Shown here: in pieces, positions 1-8,777 of the stretch
Position numbering within the stretch: position 1 is the first letter of the stretch
Layout of the letters: every line of letters begins with the position of its first letter
Assembly: GCF_900111075.1 (NCBI RefSeq)
Contig: NZ_FOFZ01000001.1
Coordinates: forward strand, 124,001-188,000
DNA: 64,000 nucleotides
DNA from: Flavobacterium frigoris
GTDB taxonomy: Bacteria > Bacteroidota > Bacteroidia > Flavobacteriales > Flavobacteriaceae
Direction: 5' to 3'
Notes under the pieces: generated by a model
Seen by the model: only the letters and a program-made list of their open reading frames with translations
The model's database searches: none
What the model was told of the DNA's origin: nothing
Translations under genes and position numbers: made by a program

Positions 1-360
1 AGATGGACAGGATACCCATATCAGTTTACTAACCCAATTGCAGGGAAAACAGGTACTACACAAAATCAATCAGATGGTTGGTTCATGGGAATGGTTCCCA
101 ATTTAGTAACAGGTGTTTGGGTAGGTTGTGAAGATCGTTCGGCAAGATTTAAAACAATAACATATGGACAAGGAGCAACCGCTGCATTGCCGGTATGGGG
201 TTATTTTATGAAACTTTGTTATGCTGACCCAGAATTAAAAATATCTAAAAATGAATTTGAAAGACCAGCCAATCTTTCTATAAAAGTAGACTGTTATACT
301 GCACCAGTAGTAAAAGACACTACCAATACGCTACAAAATACAGATGAATTTGAATTCTAA
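1..360 (+). CDS. Class A penicillin-binding protein (PBP1A-like), C-terminal fragment
   Basis: The reading frame is open from base 1, so only the last 119 residues of a bifunctional peptidoglycan glycosyltransferase/transpeptidase are present. The KTGTT motif (residues 16-20 of the fragment) is the conserved third transpeptidase box (KTGT) of penicillin-binding proteins. It is followed by the typical DGWFMG and VWVGCED segments of PBP1A. The Asp/Thr-rich tail after the catalytic domain is unremarkable. The enzyme polymerises and crosslinks murein on the outer face of the inner membrane. The start and the glycosyltransferase domain lie outside the window. A monofunctional transpeptidase cannot be strictly excluded, but the tail resembles Bacteroidota PBP1A. 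Confidence 0.88.
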   Translation, partial: RWTGYPYQFTNPIAGKTGTTQNQSDGWFMGMVPNLVTGVWVGCEDRSARFKTITYGQGATAALPVWGYFMKLCYADPELKISKNEFERPANLSIKVDCYTAPVVKDTTNTLQNTDEFEF

Positions 361-467
361 ATAAAACAAGAATTAAGTAGATTTCCAAATTTTAGATTCC
401 AGCAGCGGGTACTTTTCACGATTAAGAGTGTTTCAAAATACAGCTGTTTGGACTTAAAAAATAGACT

Positions 468-1166
468 ATGATAAATAAAAAAGTAGATAACGTTCAAGTT
501 GCTCTTGAAGGAGTTGAAAACGGAATGACGATCATGTTAGGCGGTTTCGGTCTCTGTGGAATCCCCGAAAATTCTATCGCAGAATTGGTAAAAAAAGAAA
601 CTACCGGTCTAACTTGTATTTCTAATAATGCTGGCGTTGACGATTTTGGTCTTGGCTTATTATTACAAAAAAGACAAATCAAGAAAATGATTTCTTCGTA
701 TGTTGGAGAAAACGCTGAATTTGAACGCCAAATGCTTTCTGGAGAACTGGATGTGGAATTGATTCCACAAGGTACTCTTGCAGAACGTTGTCGCGCAGCC
801 CAAGCTGGTATTCCCGCATTTTTTACTCCCGCAGGATACGGAACAGAAGTTGCAGAAGGCAAAGAAGCAAGAGAATTCAACGGAAAAATGCATGTAATGG
901 AGTTGGCTTTCAAGGCTGATTTTGCTATTGTGAAAGCGTGGAAAGGAGATACAGCAGGAAATCTAATTTTTAAAGGAACTGCGAGAAACTTCAATCCTTG
1001 CATGTCTGGAGCAGCTAAAATAACCGTTGCGGAAGTAGAAGAATTAGTGGAAGCTGGAACGCTTGATCCTAATCAAATTCATATCCCCGGAATATTCATA
1101 CAACGTATTTTTCAAGGCGAGAAATACGAAAAGAGAATCGAGCAACGTACAGTAAGAATTAGATAA
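468..1166 (+). CDS. scoA: 3-oxoacid CoA-transferase subunit A
   Basis: This 232-residue protein is the alpha subunit of a succinyl-CoA:3-oxoacid (or acetoacetate) CoA-transferase, which moves CoA between succinyl-CoA and acetoacetate in the cytoplasm. The glycine-rich [11 protein letters not shown] motif near residues 25-35 is the family's N-terminal CoA-site signature, and the length fits the family. The beta subunit follows 74 bp downstream in the same direction, so the two are probably co-transcribed. The exact acyl donor cannot be read from sequence; ScoA is preferred over AtoD by overall resemblance. Confidence 0.9.
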   Translation: MINKKVDNVQVALEGVENGMTIMLGGFGLCGIPENSIAELVKKETTGLTCISNNAGVDDFGLGLLLQKRQIKKMISSYVGENAEFERQMLSGELDVELIPQGTLAERCRAAQAGIPAFFTPAGYGTEVAEGKEAREFNGKMHVMELAFKADFAIVKAWKGDTAGNLIFKGTARNFNPCMSGAAKITVAEVEELVEAGTLDPNQIHIPGIFIQRIFQGEKYEKRIEQRTVRIR

Positions 1167-1180
1167 TCAGAAAATCAGTT

Positions 1181-1210
1181 AATTAGATAGTGCAAACCAA
1201 TTATCTAATT
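1181..1210. repeat. Intercistronic palindrome between scoA and scoB
   Basis: A 9-bp perfect inverted repeat (AATTAGATA at 1181-1189, TATCTAATT at 1202-1210) surrounds a 12-base loop in the scoA-scoB gap. The surrounding DNA is made of TAATT/AATTA-like words. It has no U-tract, so it is more likely an interspersed palindromic element or a processing site than a terminator. Confidence 0.4.
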
Positions 1211-1240
1211 TCCTAATTCTCTAATTGACACATAAATATT

Positions 1241-1900
1241 ATGGCACTAGACAAAATAGGTATTGCAAAACGTATCGCACAAGAGCTTAAAGACCGCTAT
1301 TTCGTGAATTTAGGGATTGGTATACCAACATTGGTAGCCAATTATATCCCAACAGGAATTGACGTTGAATTTCAAAGTGAAAACGGCGTTTTAGGCATGG
1401 GTCCCTTCCCTTTTGAAGGAGAAGAAGATGCAGATATTATCAATGCAGGAAAACAAACAATAACGACGTTACCGGGAGCCTCCTTTTTTGATTCAGCGCT
1501 AAGTTTCGGAATGATTCGTGGGCAACATGTTGATTTAACTATTCTGGGTGCTATGGAAGTTTCTGAAAACGGAGATATTGCTAACTGGAAAATTCCAGGA
1601 AAAATGGTAAAAGGAATGGGAGGAGCAATGGATTTAGTAGCTTCTGCCGAAAATATTATCGTTGCCATGATGCACGTCAACAAAGCGGGGCAATCTAAGA
1701 TCCTCAAAAAATGTAGTTTACCATTGACTGGCGTTGCTTGTGTAAAAAAAGTAGTGACTGAATTGGCTGTATTAGAAGTAACATCTAAAGGCTTTAAATT
1801 ATTAGAACGTGCACCAGGAGTTACCGTTGAACATATTATTGCTTCCACTGAAGCAGCATTAATTATTGAAGGTGAAATTCCAGAAATGCTTATTGACTAA
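1241..1900 (+). CDS. scoB: 3-oxoacid CoA-transferase subunit B
   Basis: This 219-residue protein is the beta subunit that completes the CoA-transferase with the preceding scoA product. The SENGVLGMGP motif carries the glutamate (E47) expected to form the covalent glutamyl-CoA intermediate in this family. The IGIPT segment (26-30) and the C-terminal beta-subunit body are also typical. Length is normal. A strong terminator lies about 70 bp after the stop, which suggests a two-gene transcription unit used in ketone-body or acetoacetate metabolism. Confidence 0.9.
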   Translation: MALDKIGIAKRIAQELKDRYFVNLGIGIPTLVANYIPTGIDVEFQSENGVLGMGPFPFEGEEDADIINAGKQTITTLPGASFFDSALSFGMIRGQHVDLTILGAMEVSENGDIANWKIPGKMVKGMGGAMDLVASAENIIVAMMHVNKAGQSKILKKCSLPLTGVACVKKVVTELAVLEVTSKGFKLLERAPGVTVEHIIASTEAALIIEGEIPEMLID

Positions 1901-1967
1901 AACCCATCTCCTTACTATCAATAGTCTATTCTTTACGAAAAAAAGGAACACTTGATTACAACTCATT

Positions 1968-2010
1968 AAATCGGAACACAATTAATTTTCTGTTCCGATT
2001 TATTTTTTTA
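1968..2010 (+). terminator. Rho-independent terminator after scoAB
   Basis: An 11-bp perfect stem (AAATCGGAACA at 1968-1978 pairing with TGTTCCGATTT at 1991-2001) is followed by a T-rich run to about 2010. It lies 68 bp after the scoB stop in the correct orientation. Confidence 0.85.
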
Positions 2011-2153
2011 CTACTAGTAGCATTCCTTATTTCTACAAACATGCTTTCTTTGAAATCAGCAACTCCTTTGACGAATACATTATGCTTTCGCAAATAATCC
2101 AAAAGCAAGAATCCTTCAAATTAAAATATTATACATACTGTAAATCTAATTTT

Positions 2154-2261
2154 GCGGAATCTGAAACCGGAATAAACGTTAGTCAATTAGCAGCTGGAGT
2201 TTACATCGTAGAAGTAAATGACGGTCAAAAAACAGTTGCTAAGAAATTCGTTAAAAATTAA
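2154..2261 (+). pseudogene. Orphan T9SS type A sorting-domain tail (3'-end remnant)
   Basis: A frame ending in TAA at 2259-2261 encodes about 33 residues nearly identical to the last residues of the M4 protease that ends at 7019. Both carry a GINVS..L..GVYI.EVNDGQ core and end KKFVKN. The similarity continues some 17 bases past both stops (a shared TTACCAATACTA word), so this is a DNA-level duplication and not convergent protein sequence. The frame upstream (2100-2153) shows no clear homology, no start codon and no secreted-protein body. It is best read as the last remnant of a second T9SS cargo gene or a partial duplication of the protease 3' end. Confidence 0.7.
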
Positions 2262-3480
2262 TTCTATTACCAATACTACAAAGAGGCTGTCTGAAAAGAA
2301 ATTTTCGGACCGTTTTTTTTTAAACCTACTAACTTGTAATTTCACGAGACAAGTACTACTTGAGTATCCCATTGCATAACGTCTCCTATTCATCTCTAAG
2401 AACATTTTGAAATAAATTAATTTAATTCCAAAGATTCATACTTCAAGGATAGTGGATTTTGTGGTAGAAAAATGAAACATTTTAAAAAAAATTCAACAGG
2501 CATAATCAAAAAAAAATTTAGCAAACTAGTCAAGACAATCCTTGACTTAGAACTTGTTGCTATTCAAAACAGTCCAACCAATTTATAGCCGCTGCTTTTT
2601 ATCAAAGTGACTTCGATTATCAATTATTTAGATAATCGGTCAATTGCGCTTTCCATTTCCTCTGCTATGTGTCAATTAAAAAAGACTCGAAAGAACCTAT
2701 TTCATACTCAAAACCTCTTGTACAAGCCCGAACAGGAATTTTTAGCTTGTTCTCTCGCACTAAATATTAAAAATTCACTCTGAAAAATCTAAAACAACAA
2801 CAGCTTTTTTTTCAATAGCTTTCCGCTTATCGAGCTATTGAATATCCGCCATGCGACCGAAACTTTAAAGCAATCCTCACATTTAAACCTTGAATCATAA
2901 ATAAAAACAGTCCACAAACAATATTATATTCTACACAAGGCTTACTCTTTTGTAAACATCCTCCTTTCCTTTTTTCACTATTGAGCTCGATATTTCTATA
3001 AAAAAACGATTGGTTTAAATTTAACAGCTACTCTGATAAATTCAATATGCTCTTATAAGTAATTTCCAGATCAACTCACTTGTAACTATAAGATTTTAGA
3101 ACCATAATCAGGTTATTTACTTCGCCGAAACTCACTATTATTCCAACCCTTTAGTACATAAGTATTCCTATTCTAATTCACTTTTATGAGGACAATACAT
3201 CCTATGTCAAAACAGCATAAAATTTTGAAGGTTTGCTTTGCTTCCAATTTAAAAATTGAATTTCTTAGACAAAATACCACTTATGCATATTCGATTTAAT
3301 CAAATATTCGAAAATTAATCATCTCAAATACTGCAAAAATCTCCTTTTTCCTTTAAAAATTTAAAAAATAAAACACGTCTTCATCTCGCACTACGACCGT
3401 CCTTAATTAAAATTAGATGTGAAAAAAACAAACAAAAAAGAAAAAAATTACAATATTCACAACATTTATCACATTTTATG
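2262..3480. other. Gene-poor AT-rich spacer
   Basis: Apart from the terminator at 2289-2321, no convincing coding frame, RNA gene or repeat was recognised here. All frames are broken by frequent stops. It lies between the orphan T9SS tail and the promoter of the M4 protease, so it may contain further decayed coding DNA that is no longer recognisable by eye. Confidence 0.5.
2289..2321 (+). terminator. Rho-independent terminator after the orphan T9SS tail
   Basis: A 9-bp stem (GTCTGAAAA at 2289-2297, TTTTCGGAC at 2302-2310, one G-T pair) is closed by a GAAA tetraloop and followed by CG and nine T residues. It sits 28 bp after the remnant's stop codon, which supports the idea that a complete gene once ended here. 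Confidence 0.8.
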
Positions 3481-3481
3481 T

Positions 3482-3489
3482 TAAATTTG
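3482..3489 (+). promoter_or_regulatory. Bacteroidota-type -7 element of the M4 protease gene
   Basis: TAAATTTG matches the flavobacterial -7 consensus TAnnTTTG and leaves an AT-rich leader of about 40 bases before the start at 3534. No clear -33 TTG was found at the usual spacing. Confidence 0.55.
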
Positions 3490-3533
3490 GGAACAACAAT
3501 TTTAATAATTTATTAACATTTAACCTACAAGAA

Positions 3534-6500
3534 ATGAAAAGAAAATTACTAGGTAAAATTGCACTTGCAATTAGCGTATCACTGTTTGCTATTGACGGAA
3601 ATGCCCAAGATTCTGCCAAAAATGTAAAACAGAAAGTTCTTAATCAAAATGGAGAACCCTCCATAATTACTTTTAACGAGAAATCTACTTATAAATCGAC
3701 AGACTCTCAAAAAGTATTAACAGAGCAATTAGAATTAAAAGCCAATTCTAAATTTACTATTCTAAAATCTGAATCTGACAGATCAGGTTTCAATCATGAA
3801 AAATTCCAACTGTATCATCAAGGCGTAAAAGTAGAATATGCTACCTACTCTCTACATTCTAAAAATGGAAAGTTAACATCTATGAGTGGCGAATACTATG
3901 ATATTAAAAATGAATCAACAACTCCAAGTATTTCAAAAGAAACTGCTTTTAAGAAAGCCGTCAATCAAATAGGTGCTTCAAAATACTTATGGGAAAATCC
4001 AGAAAATGCCTCAAAAATAGGCTATCATAAACCTGAGGGGGAATTAGTTTTTCTTCCCTCTATGATTGACCAAGGTGAAAAAACAACGAATCAAAAAGTT
4101 CGTTTAGCCTATAAATTTGACATCTATGCAACAAGTCCCGTTAGTCGCGGTGACTTATACATTGATGCAACAACTGGAGAAGCATTGTACTACAATGCAA
4201 CAATTAAGCATCTTGGTGAATATAGTCATGCGAAAAGCCATACAATAAATGAGGTTGGAGCAAAAAACTCAAACACTGCAAAAACTTTATTTGTATCAGC
4301 AAACGCTGCAACAAGATATAGCGGAAATCAGCCAATCCAAACTGCTTTAAGCGGTTCTTCTTATATATTATCTGACGCTACACGTGGAAACGGTGTTCAG
4401 ACGTATAATATGAAAAAAGGAACAAATTATGGTACAGCTGTGAATTTTACAGATACTGATAATAATTGGACTGCTGCTGAATTTGACAATACAGCTAAAG
4501 ATAATGGTGCTTTTGATGCCCATTGGGGAGCAGAAAAAACATATGATTACTGGTCTACCGTTCACGGAAGAAACAGCTACGATAATGCAGGTGCTGCTAT
4601 TAAAAGTTATGTGCATTTCGACGTCGCCTATGATAATGCTTACTGGAATGGTAGCGTTATGACTTACGGAGATGGAAGCGGGACTTATTTTGATGTTTTA
4701 ACGTCAATTGATGTAGCAGGTCACGAAATTGGTCATGCCGTTTGTGAGAAAACAGCAAATTTAGCATATCAAAAAGAATCAGGAGCAATGAATGAGGCCT
4801 TTTCTGATATTTGGGGAGCTTGTATCGAATATTACGCAGCACCAGGTAAATCTACATGGTTAATTGGAGAAGACATAGAAAGAAGAGCTGGACATTTAGC
4901 TTTACGTTCTATGAGCAATCCTAAATCTGAAGGACAACCTGATACTTACGGCGGTACAAACTGGAAAACAATTAACTGTGGTACACCTACACAAACAAAT
5001 GACTATTGTGGTGTACATACAAATAGTGGTGTATTAAACCATTGGTTTTATATATTAAGTATTGGAAAATCAGGAACAAATGATATTGGAAGTTCATACA
5101 CAGTTACAGGAATAACAATTGATAAGGCAGCAAAGATTGCTTATCGTTTAGAAAGCGTGTATTTATCAGCAAATTCAACTTACGCAAATGCTAGAACTTA
5201 CGGAATCCAAGCAGCTACTGATTTATACGGAGCTGGATCTCCTGAAGTAATCGCCACTACTAATGCATTTTATGCAGTAGGTGTTGGCGCTGCATACGTA
5301 ACTGCAGACAGCATTGCTCCTTCTACTCCTACAAGTTTAACAGCTACGGGAACAACTGGCTCATCAACAAATTTATCTTGGACAGCTTCTACAGATAATG
5401 TTGCCGTAACAGGATACAATATTTATAATGGTGCGACTTTAGCAGGAACTAGTACAGGAACAACTTACACTGTCTCTGGATTGACAGCATTGACAGCCTA
5501 CACTTTTACAGTTAAAGCAAAAGACGCAGCAGGAAATCTATCTACGGCGAGTAATTCTGTCAATACAACTACAACAGCAGCTTCAATCTCATATTGTACG
5601 TCTAAAGGAAACAGCGTTGCTGATGAATATATAAGCAAAGTTCAATTAGGGACAATAAACAACACAACCACAGGTGGTACAGGTTATAGCGACTATACCA
5701 GTATTACTACTAGCCTAACCAAAGCGAGTTCAAACACTATTACCATTACACCAAAATGGACGGGCACTAGTTATAACGAAGGGTATGCTGTGTGGATTGA
5801 TTACAATCAAAATGGTGATTTTTCAGATGCAGGTGAATTAGTTTGGAGTAAAGCTGCTTCTAAAACTACCCCAGTTTCTGGTACTTTTACAGTTCCAAGT
5901 TCTGCAACTTCTGGAACGACACGCATGAGAGTTTCCATGAAATACAATGCCGTAGCAACACAATGTGAGGCATTTTCTTATGGTGAAGTTGAGGACTATA
6001 CAGTTAACATCACAGCTGGTACAGCAGATACAACTGCACCATCTACACCATCAAGCTTAACAACTTCTGGAACGACTACAACCACTACAAGTTTATCATG
6101 GAACGCTTCTACGGATAACGTTGCAGTAACTGGATATGATGTGTATCAAGGTAGTACTTTGAAAGCAACAGTAACAAGTACTTCATACGATGTATCTGGA
6201 TTAACTGCCAGTACAGCTTATACCTTCTCAGTAAAAGCAAAAGATGCTGCTGGAAATATTTCTCCAAGTAGCAACGTTGCAAACGTAACCACCTTAAGTA
6301 ATACAGTATCCTATTGTGCTTCTAAAGGGAATACGGTAACTGATGAGTATATTGACTACGTTTCTATTGGAGGAATTACAAATACAACTGGAGCGAATGC
6401 AGGATATGGTGATTTCACGAGTCTTGCTGCAAACCTTCCTTACGGTTCAAACACGATCTTGTTTAGTGCTGGTTTTAGCGGTTCAGCTTATACTGAATAT

Positions 6501-7019
6501 TGGAAAATTTGGATTGATTACAACCAAAACGGAACTTTTGAAACTTCGGAAGAGATGGTTACTGGATCTTCGTCAAGTAGCGCAAACCTAACAAGTACAT
6601 TTACGGTACCTACCTCAGCTTTAGCAGGTCCAACTCGTATGAGAGTATCAATGAAATACAACGCAGTACAAACCGCATGTGAAACTTTCTCTTACGGAGA
6701 AGTGGAAGACTATACAGTTAATATTGGTGGTCCAGCGATTACAACTATTACAACTGCCAAAACTGCAATTGACTTAGGAAATGAAAATTCAATTTCAGAT
6801 CTATTAATGTATCCAAACCCTACAAATAACATCCTAAATGTAAGAATGACAGATAGTAGAAAAGGAACTTACAGACTTATTAATTTCCTTGGTCAACAAG
6901 TTGACGCGGGTAAATTATCTGAAAGCGGAATAAATGTTAGTAAATTAGGAACTGGAGTTTACATTTTAGAAGTGAATGACGGTCAAAAAACTGTCGCTAA
7001 GAAATTCGTGAAAAATTAA
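3534..7019 (+). CDS. Secreted M4 (thermolysin-type) metalloprotease with FN3 and GEVED modules and T9SS tail
   Basis: This 1,161-residue multidomain exoprotease starts with a Sec signal peptide (1-25, cleavage near NAQ/D). An FTP/PepSY-like propeptide occupies about 40-220. The M4 catalytic domain (about 290-585) has the zinc motif HEIGH (H397, H401), the third ligand E421 in NEAFSD and the catalytic histidine H495 in GVHTNSG, with thermolysin-like spacing. Two alternating pairs follow: FN3 (about 592-683), GEVED (685-825), FN3 (832-922) and GEVED (925-1063). A type A T9SS sorting domain (about 1085-1161) ends in KKFVKN. The protein is therefore expected to cross the outer membrane by T9SS and digest extracellular protein. 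The duplicated FN3-GEVED pairs probably bind surfaces or substrate. It is monocistronic, with its own promoter and terminator. Confidence 0.93.
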   Translation: MKRKLLGKIALAISVSLFAIDGNAQDSAKNVKQKVLNQNGEPSIITFNEKSTYKSTDSQKVLTEQLELKANSKFTILKSESDRSGFNHEKFQLYHQGVKVEYATYSLHSKNGKLTSMSGEYYDIKNESTTPSISKETAFKKAVNQIGASKYLWENPENASKIGYHKPEGELVFLPSMIDQGEKTTNQKVRLAYKFDIYATSPVSRGDLYIDATTGEALYYNATIKHLGEYSHAKSHTINEVGAKNSNTAKTLFVSANAATRYSGNQPIQTALSGSSYILSDATRGNGVQTYNMKKGTNYGTAVNFTDTDNNWTAAEFDNTAKDNGAFDAHWGAEKTYDYWSTVHGRNSYDNAGAAIKSYVHFDVAYDNAYWNGSVMTYGDGSGTYFDVLTSIDVAGHEIGHAVCEKTANLAYQKESGAMNEAFSDIWGACIEYYAAPGKSTWLIGEDIERRAGHLALRSMSNPKSEGQPDTYGGTNWKTINCGTPTQTNDYCGVHTNSGVLNHWFYILSIGKSGTNDIGSSYTVTGITIDKAAKIAYRLESVYLSANSTYANARTYGIQAATDLYGAGSPEVIATTNAFYAVGVGAAYVTADSIAPSTPTSLTATGTTGSSTNLSWTASTDNVAVTGYNIYNGATLAGTSTGTTYTVSGLTALTAYTFTVKAKDAAGNLSTASNSVNTTTTAASISYCTSKGNSVADEYISKVQLGTINNTTTGGTGYSDYTSITTSLTKASSNTITITPKWTGTSYNEGYAVWIDYNQNGDFSDAGELVWSKAASKTTPVSGTFTVPSSATSGTTRMRVSMKYNAVATQCEAFSYGEVEDYTVNITAGTADTTAPSTPSSLTTSGTTTTTTSLSWNASTDNVAVTGYDVYQGSTLKATVTSTSYDVSGLTASTAYTFSVKAKDAAGNISPSSNVANVTTLSNTVSYCASKGNTVTDEYIDYVSIGGITNTTGANAGYGDFTSLAANLPYGSNTILFSAGFSGSAYTEYWKIWIDYNQNGTFETSEEMVTGSSSSSANLTSTFTVPTSALAGPTRMRVSMKYNAVQTACETFSYGEVEDYTVNIGGPAITTITTAKTAIDLGNENSISDLLMYPNPTNNILNVRMTDSRKGTYRLINFLGQQVDAGKLSESGINVSKLGTGVYILEVNDGQKTVAKKFVKN

Positions 7020-7039
7020 TTTCATTACCAATACTAGAA

Positions 7040-7068
7040 AAGCCTCACAGTGATGTGAGGCTTTTTTT
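7040..7068 (+). terminator. Rho-independent terminator after the M4 protease
   Basis: A 9-bp perfect stem (AAGCCTCAC at 7040-7048, GTGAGGCTT at 7055-7063) is followed by T residues. It lies 21 bp after the protease stop codon. Confidence 0.9.
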
Positions 7069-7176
7069 GCTAATATCCCGTTATTTTTTAAAAGGTAATT
7101 ATATTGTACATCCTTGAGAGATCGAATTATAAAGCACTTTTTTCAATTACTCTTTCCGCAGAATGTCTGTCACACT

Positions 7177-7560
7177 TTATAAATGACTCAATTTTAATTG
7201 TTGCAGTTTCTCTTTATTTAACGGTTTTTCGATAAAATCAATAATTTTAGAATAGGAAGCTGCTTTTTCTTTGTCTGCACTATCGACTGAAGAGGTCACC
7301 ATCACTACCTGAATATCATAATCAAAATTATCTTGATGAATAATGTCCAATAAACCCCAACCGTCCATTACCGGCATGTTGATATCTAAAAACAATAAAA
7401 TAGATTTCCTATCTTTAGAAAGACCATCAAAAAATTCCAAAAAATTAGTAGCAGAATTGAAGGTTTTTGGCGAATCAGTAAGCCCAACAGCTTGAATTAT
7501 TTTACTGTGTAAAAACAGAATTATTTCATCGTCATCTACAATAACTACATCGTAACTCAT
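7177..7560 (-). CDS. Single-domain response regulator (CheY-like)
   Basis: This 127-residue protein is a stand-alone receiver domain. Seen in sequence are the acidic cluster DDDE (9-12), the phospho-acceptor D59 in LFLDINMP and the conserved lysine in the IEKP motif near residue 113. It has no output domain, so it must act by protein-protein contact or as a phosphorelay intermediate. Its start overlaps the end of the upstream receiver-PAS gene by 4 bp (ATGA), so the two are translationally coupled and probably partners. Confidence 0.88.
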   Translation of the reverse strand: MSYDVVIVDDDEIILFLHSKIIQAVGLTDSPKTFNSATNFLEFFDGLSKDRKSILLFLDINMPVMDGWGLLDIIHQDNFDYDIQVVMVTSSVDSADKEKAASYSKIIDFIEKPLNKEKLQQLKLSHL

Positions 7561-8576
7561 TTGTCTTCTGCTTTATTTATTGTTTCTGTTTTTTTAACAA
7601 TATCCCTAATAATAGCATCGAGTTCCGTTCCTGAATTAAAAAAATGAGTCAAAAGCTCTTCATACTCTAATGGAATACTACCCGACTCCTTCATAAATCC
7701 AATAATAGACATCATTTTTGCCAATGGCGCTCGCACAACATGAGAATGTGTCCAGGCAATATCTTTGAGGCTTTTATTCTGGGCTTCAATAGTGGTAATA
7801 TGTTGCATTTGCTTTGTTATATCATTTGCGATAACTAATTTAACCTTTTGATTTTTAAAGTAAATGATATTGCTTTGGACCTCAACATTAATTATAGCTC
7901 CATTTTTTTTCTTATGTCTGAGGTATCTTTTTTTAAAGTTATCTCTATACTGACTAAAAGAATTCACTCCTTCGTCAAAAATAGGATAATCTTCTTCCGG
8001 CCATATCTCTTTTATAGTCATTTTTAAAAATTCCTCTTTGGTATAACCATATTTCTTTATAACGGCTTCATTAACATCTAAAAAATGAAATGTCCCTAAA
8101 TCGTAAACCCACATCGGCAGTGGACTTAAGTGAAAAAGATCGCTATAACGCGTTTTTGCGTCATCGTAAGAAAAAAATATTTTCTTACGTTCTATGGAAC
8201 AAATGATACTCTTATACAACATAGCGGCGGTTAGGTCTTCCTTTATCAAATAATCTGAAATACCCTGAGAAATTGATTTAATACTGAAATCAACACCTTC
8301 ATTTGAAGTTAACAAAATTATAGGACAGAATAATACCTTGTCTATCATTTTATTAACCAAAGTATGTGCACTTATGCCTGGTAAAGTTTGGTCTAATAGA
8401 ACAACATCAAAGAATTTATCGTCTGAAGACAAAACCTCAGCGGCTTCTTCGAAATTTTTTGCATATCTAATTTCAAAATCAAAATTTAGCTCCACTAACA
8501 ACTCTTTAATCCGCGCAGCGTCAGTTAAACTGTCTTCAACAACTAAAATTGAATATATCTTCTGGTCTTTATTCAT
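7557..8576 (-). CDS. Receiver-PAS protein with a kinase-like dimerisation helix but no ATPase domain
   Basis: The protein has 339 residues. An N-terminal receiver domain (about 6-125) has acidic residues ED at 14-15 and phospho-acceptor D62 in LLDQTLPG. A PAS domain follows (about 147-260). A HisKA-like segment then carries H279 in the THSHVVRAPLA box, resembling flavobacterial H-boxes. The protein stops about 60 residues after this histidine, where a kinase would continue with the HATPase_c domain (N, G1, G2 boxes). None is present and no frame downstream supplies one, because the coupled single receiver begins immediately. It may be a phosphotransfer scaffold, or a partner phosphorylated in trans. 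Kinase activity on its own is not expected. Confidence 0.85.
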   Translation of the reverse strand: MNKDQKIYSILVVEDSLTDAARIKELLVELNFDFEIRYAKNFEEAAEVLSSDDKFFDVVLLDQTLPGISAHTLVNKMIDKVLFCPIILLTSNEGVDFSIKSISQGISDYLIKEDLTAAMLYKSIICSIERKKIFFSYDDAKTRYSDLFHLSPLPMWVYDLGTFHFLDVNEAVIKKYGYTKEEFLKMTIKEIWPEEDYPIFDEGVNSFSQYRDNFKKRYLRHKKKNGAIINVEVQSNIIYFKNQKVKLVIANDITKQMQHITTIEAQNKSLKDIAWTHSHVVRAPLAKMMSIIGFMKESGSIPLEYEELLTHFFNSGTELDAIIRDIVKKTETINKAEDK

Positions 8577-8718
8577 TTTGTTTGAAAAATTGCAATGGTT
8601 TTCACAGAAGCCATAAATTAAGAACTACTTTCTGAACTATGATTCCCTTCAACAAATAGAGTATTTATAAAACAAACGTGTTTTTCTCGTTATTGTTATT
8701 AAAACAGTTTCAATAGTG

Positions 8719-8726
8719 CAAATATA
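8719..8726 (-). promoter_or_regulatory. Putative -7 element for the receiver-PAS operon
   Basis: On the minus strand this reads TATATTTG, matching TAnnTTTG. It lies about 140 bp upstream of the start at 8576, in the gap after the ABC ATPase gene. Confidence 0.4.
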
Positions 8727-8777
8727 GAACTCCTTTTTATATTATGATCAAATTACACTCAATTTGAGACAATAGGA

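Noticed and set aside
494-1003. Open frame of 169 codons on the minus strand opposite scoA
   Set aside because: It is the antisense of a well-supported CoA-transferase gene and has no recognisable product; codon bias of the plus strand explains it.
6343-6591. Open frame of 82 codons in another frame of the M4 protease
   Set aside because: It lies wholly within the second GEVED module and repeats no known protein; an overlapping shadow frame.
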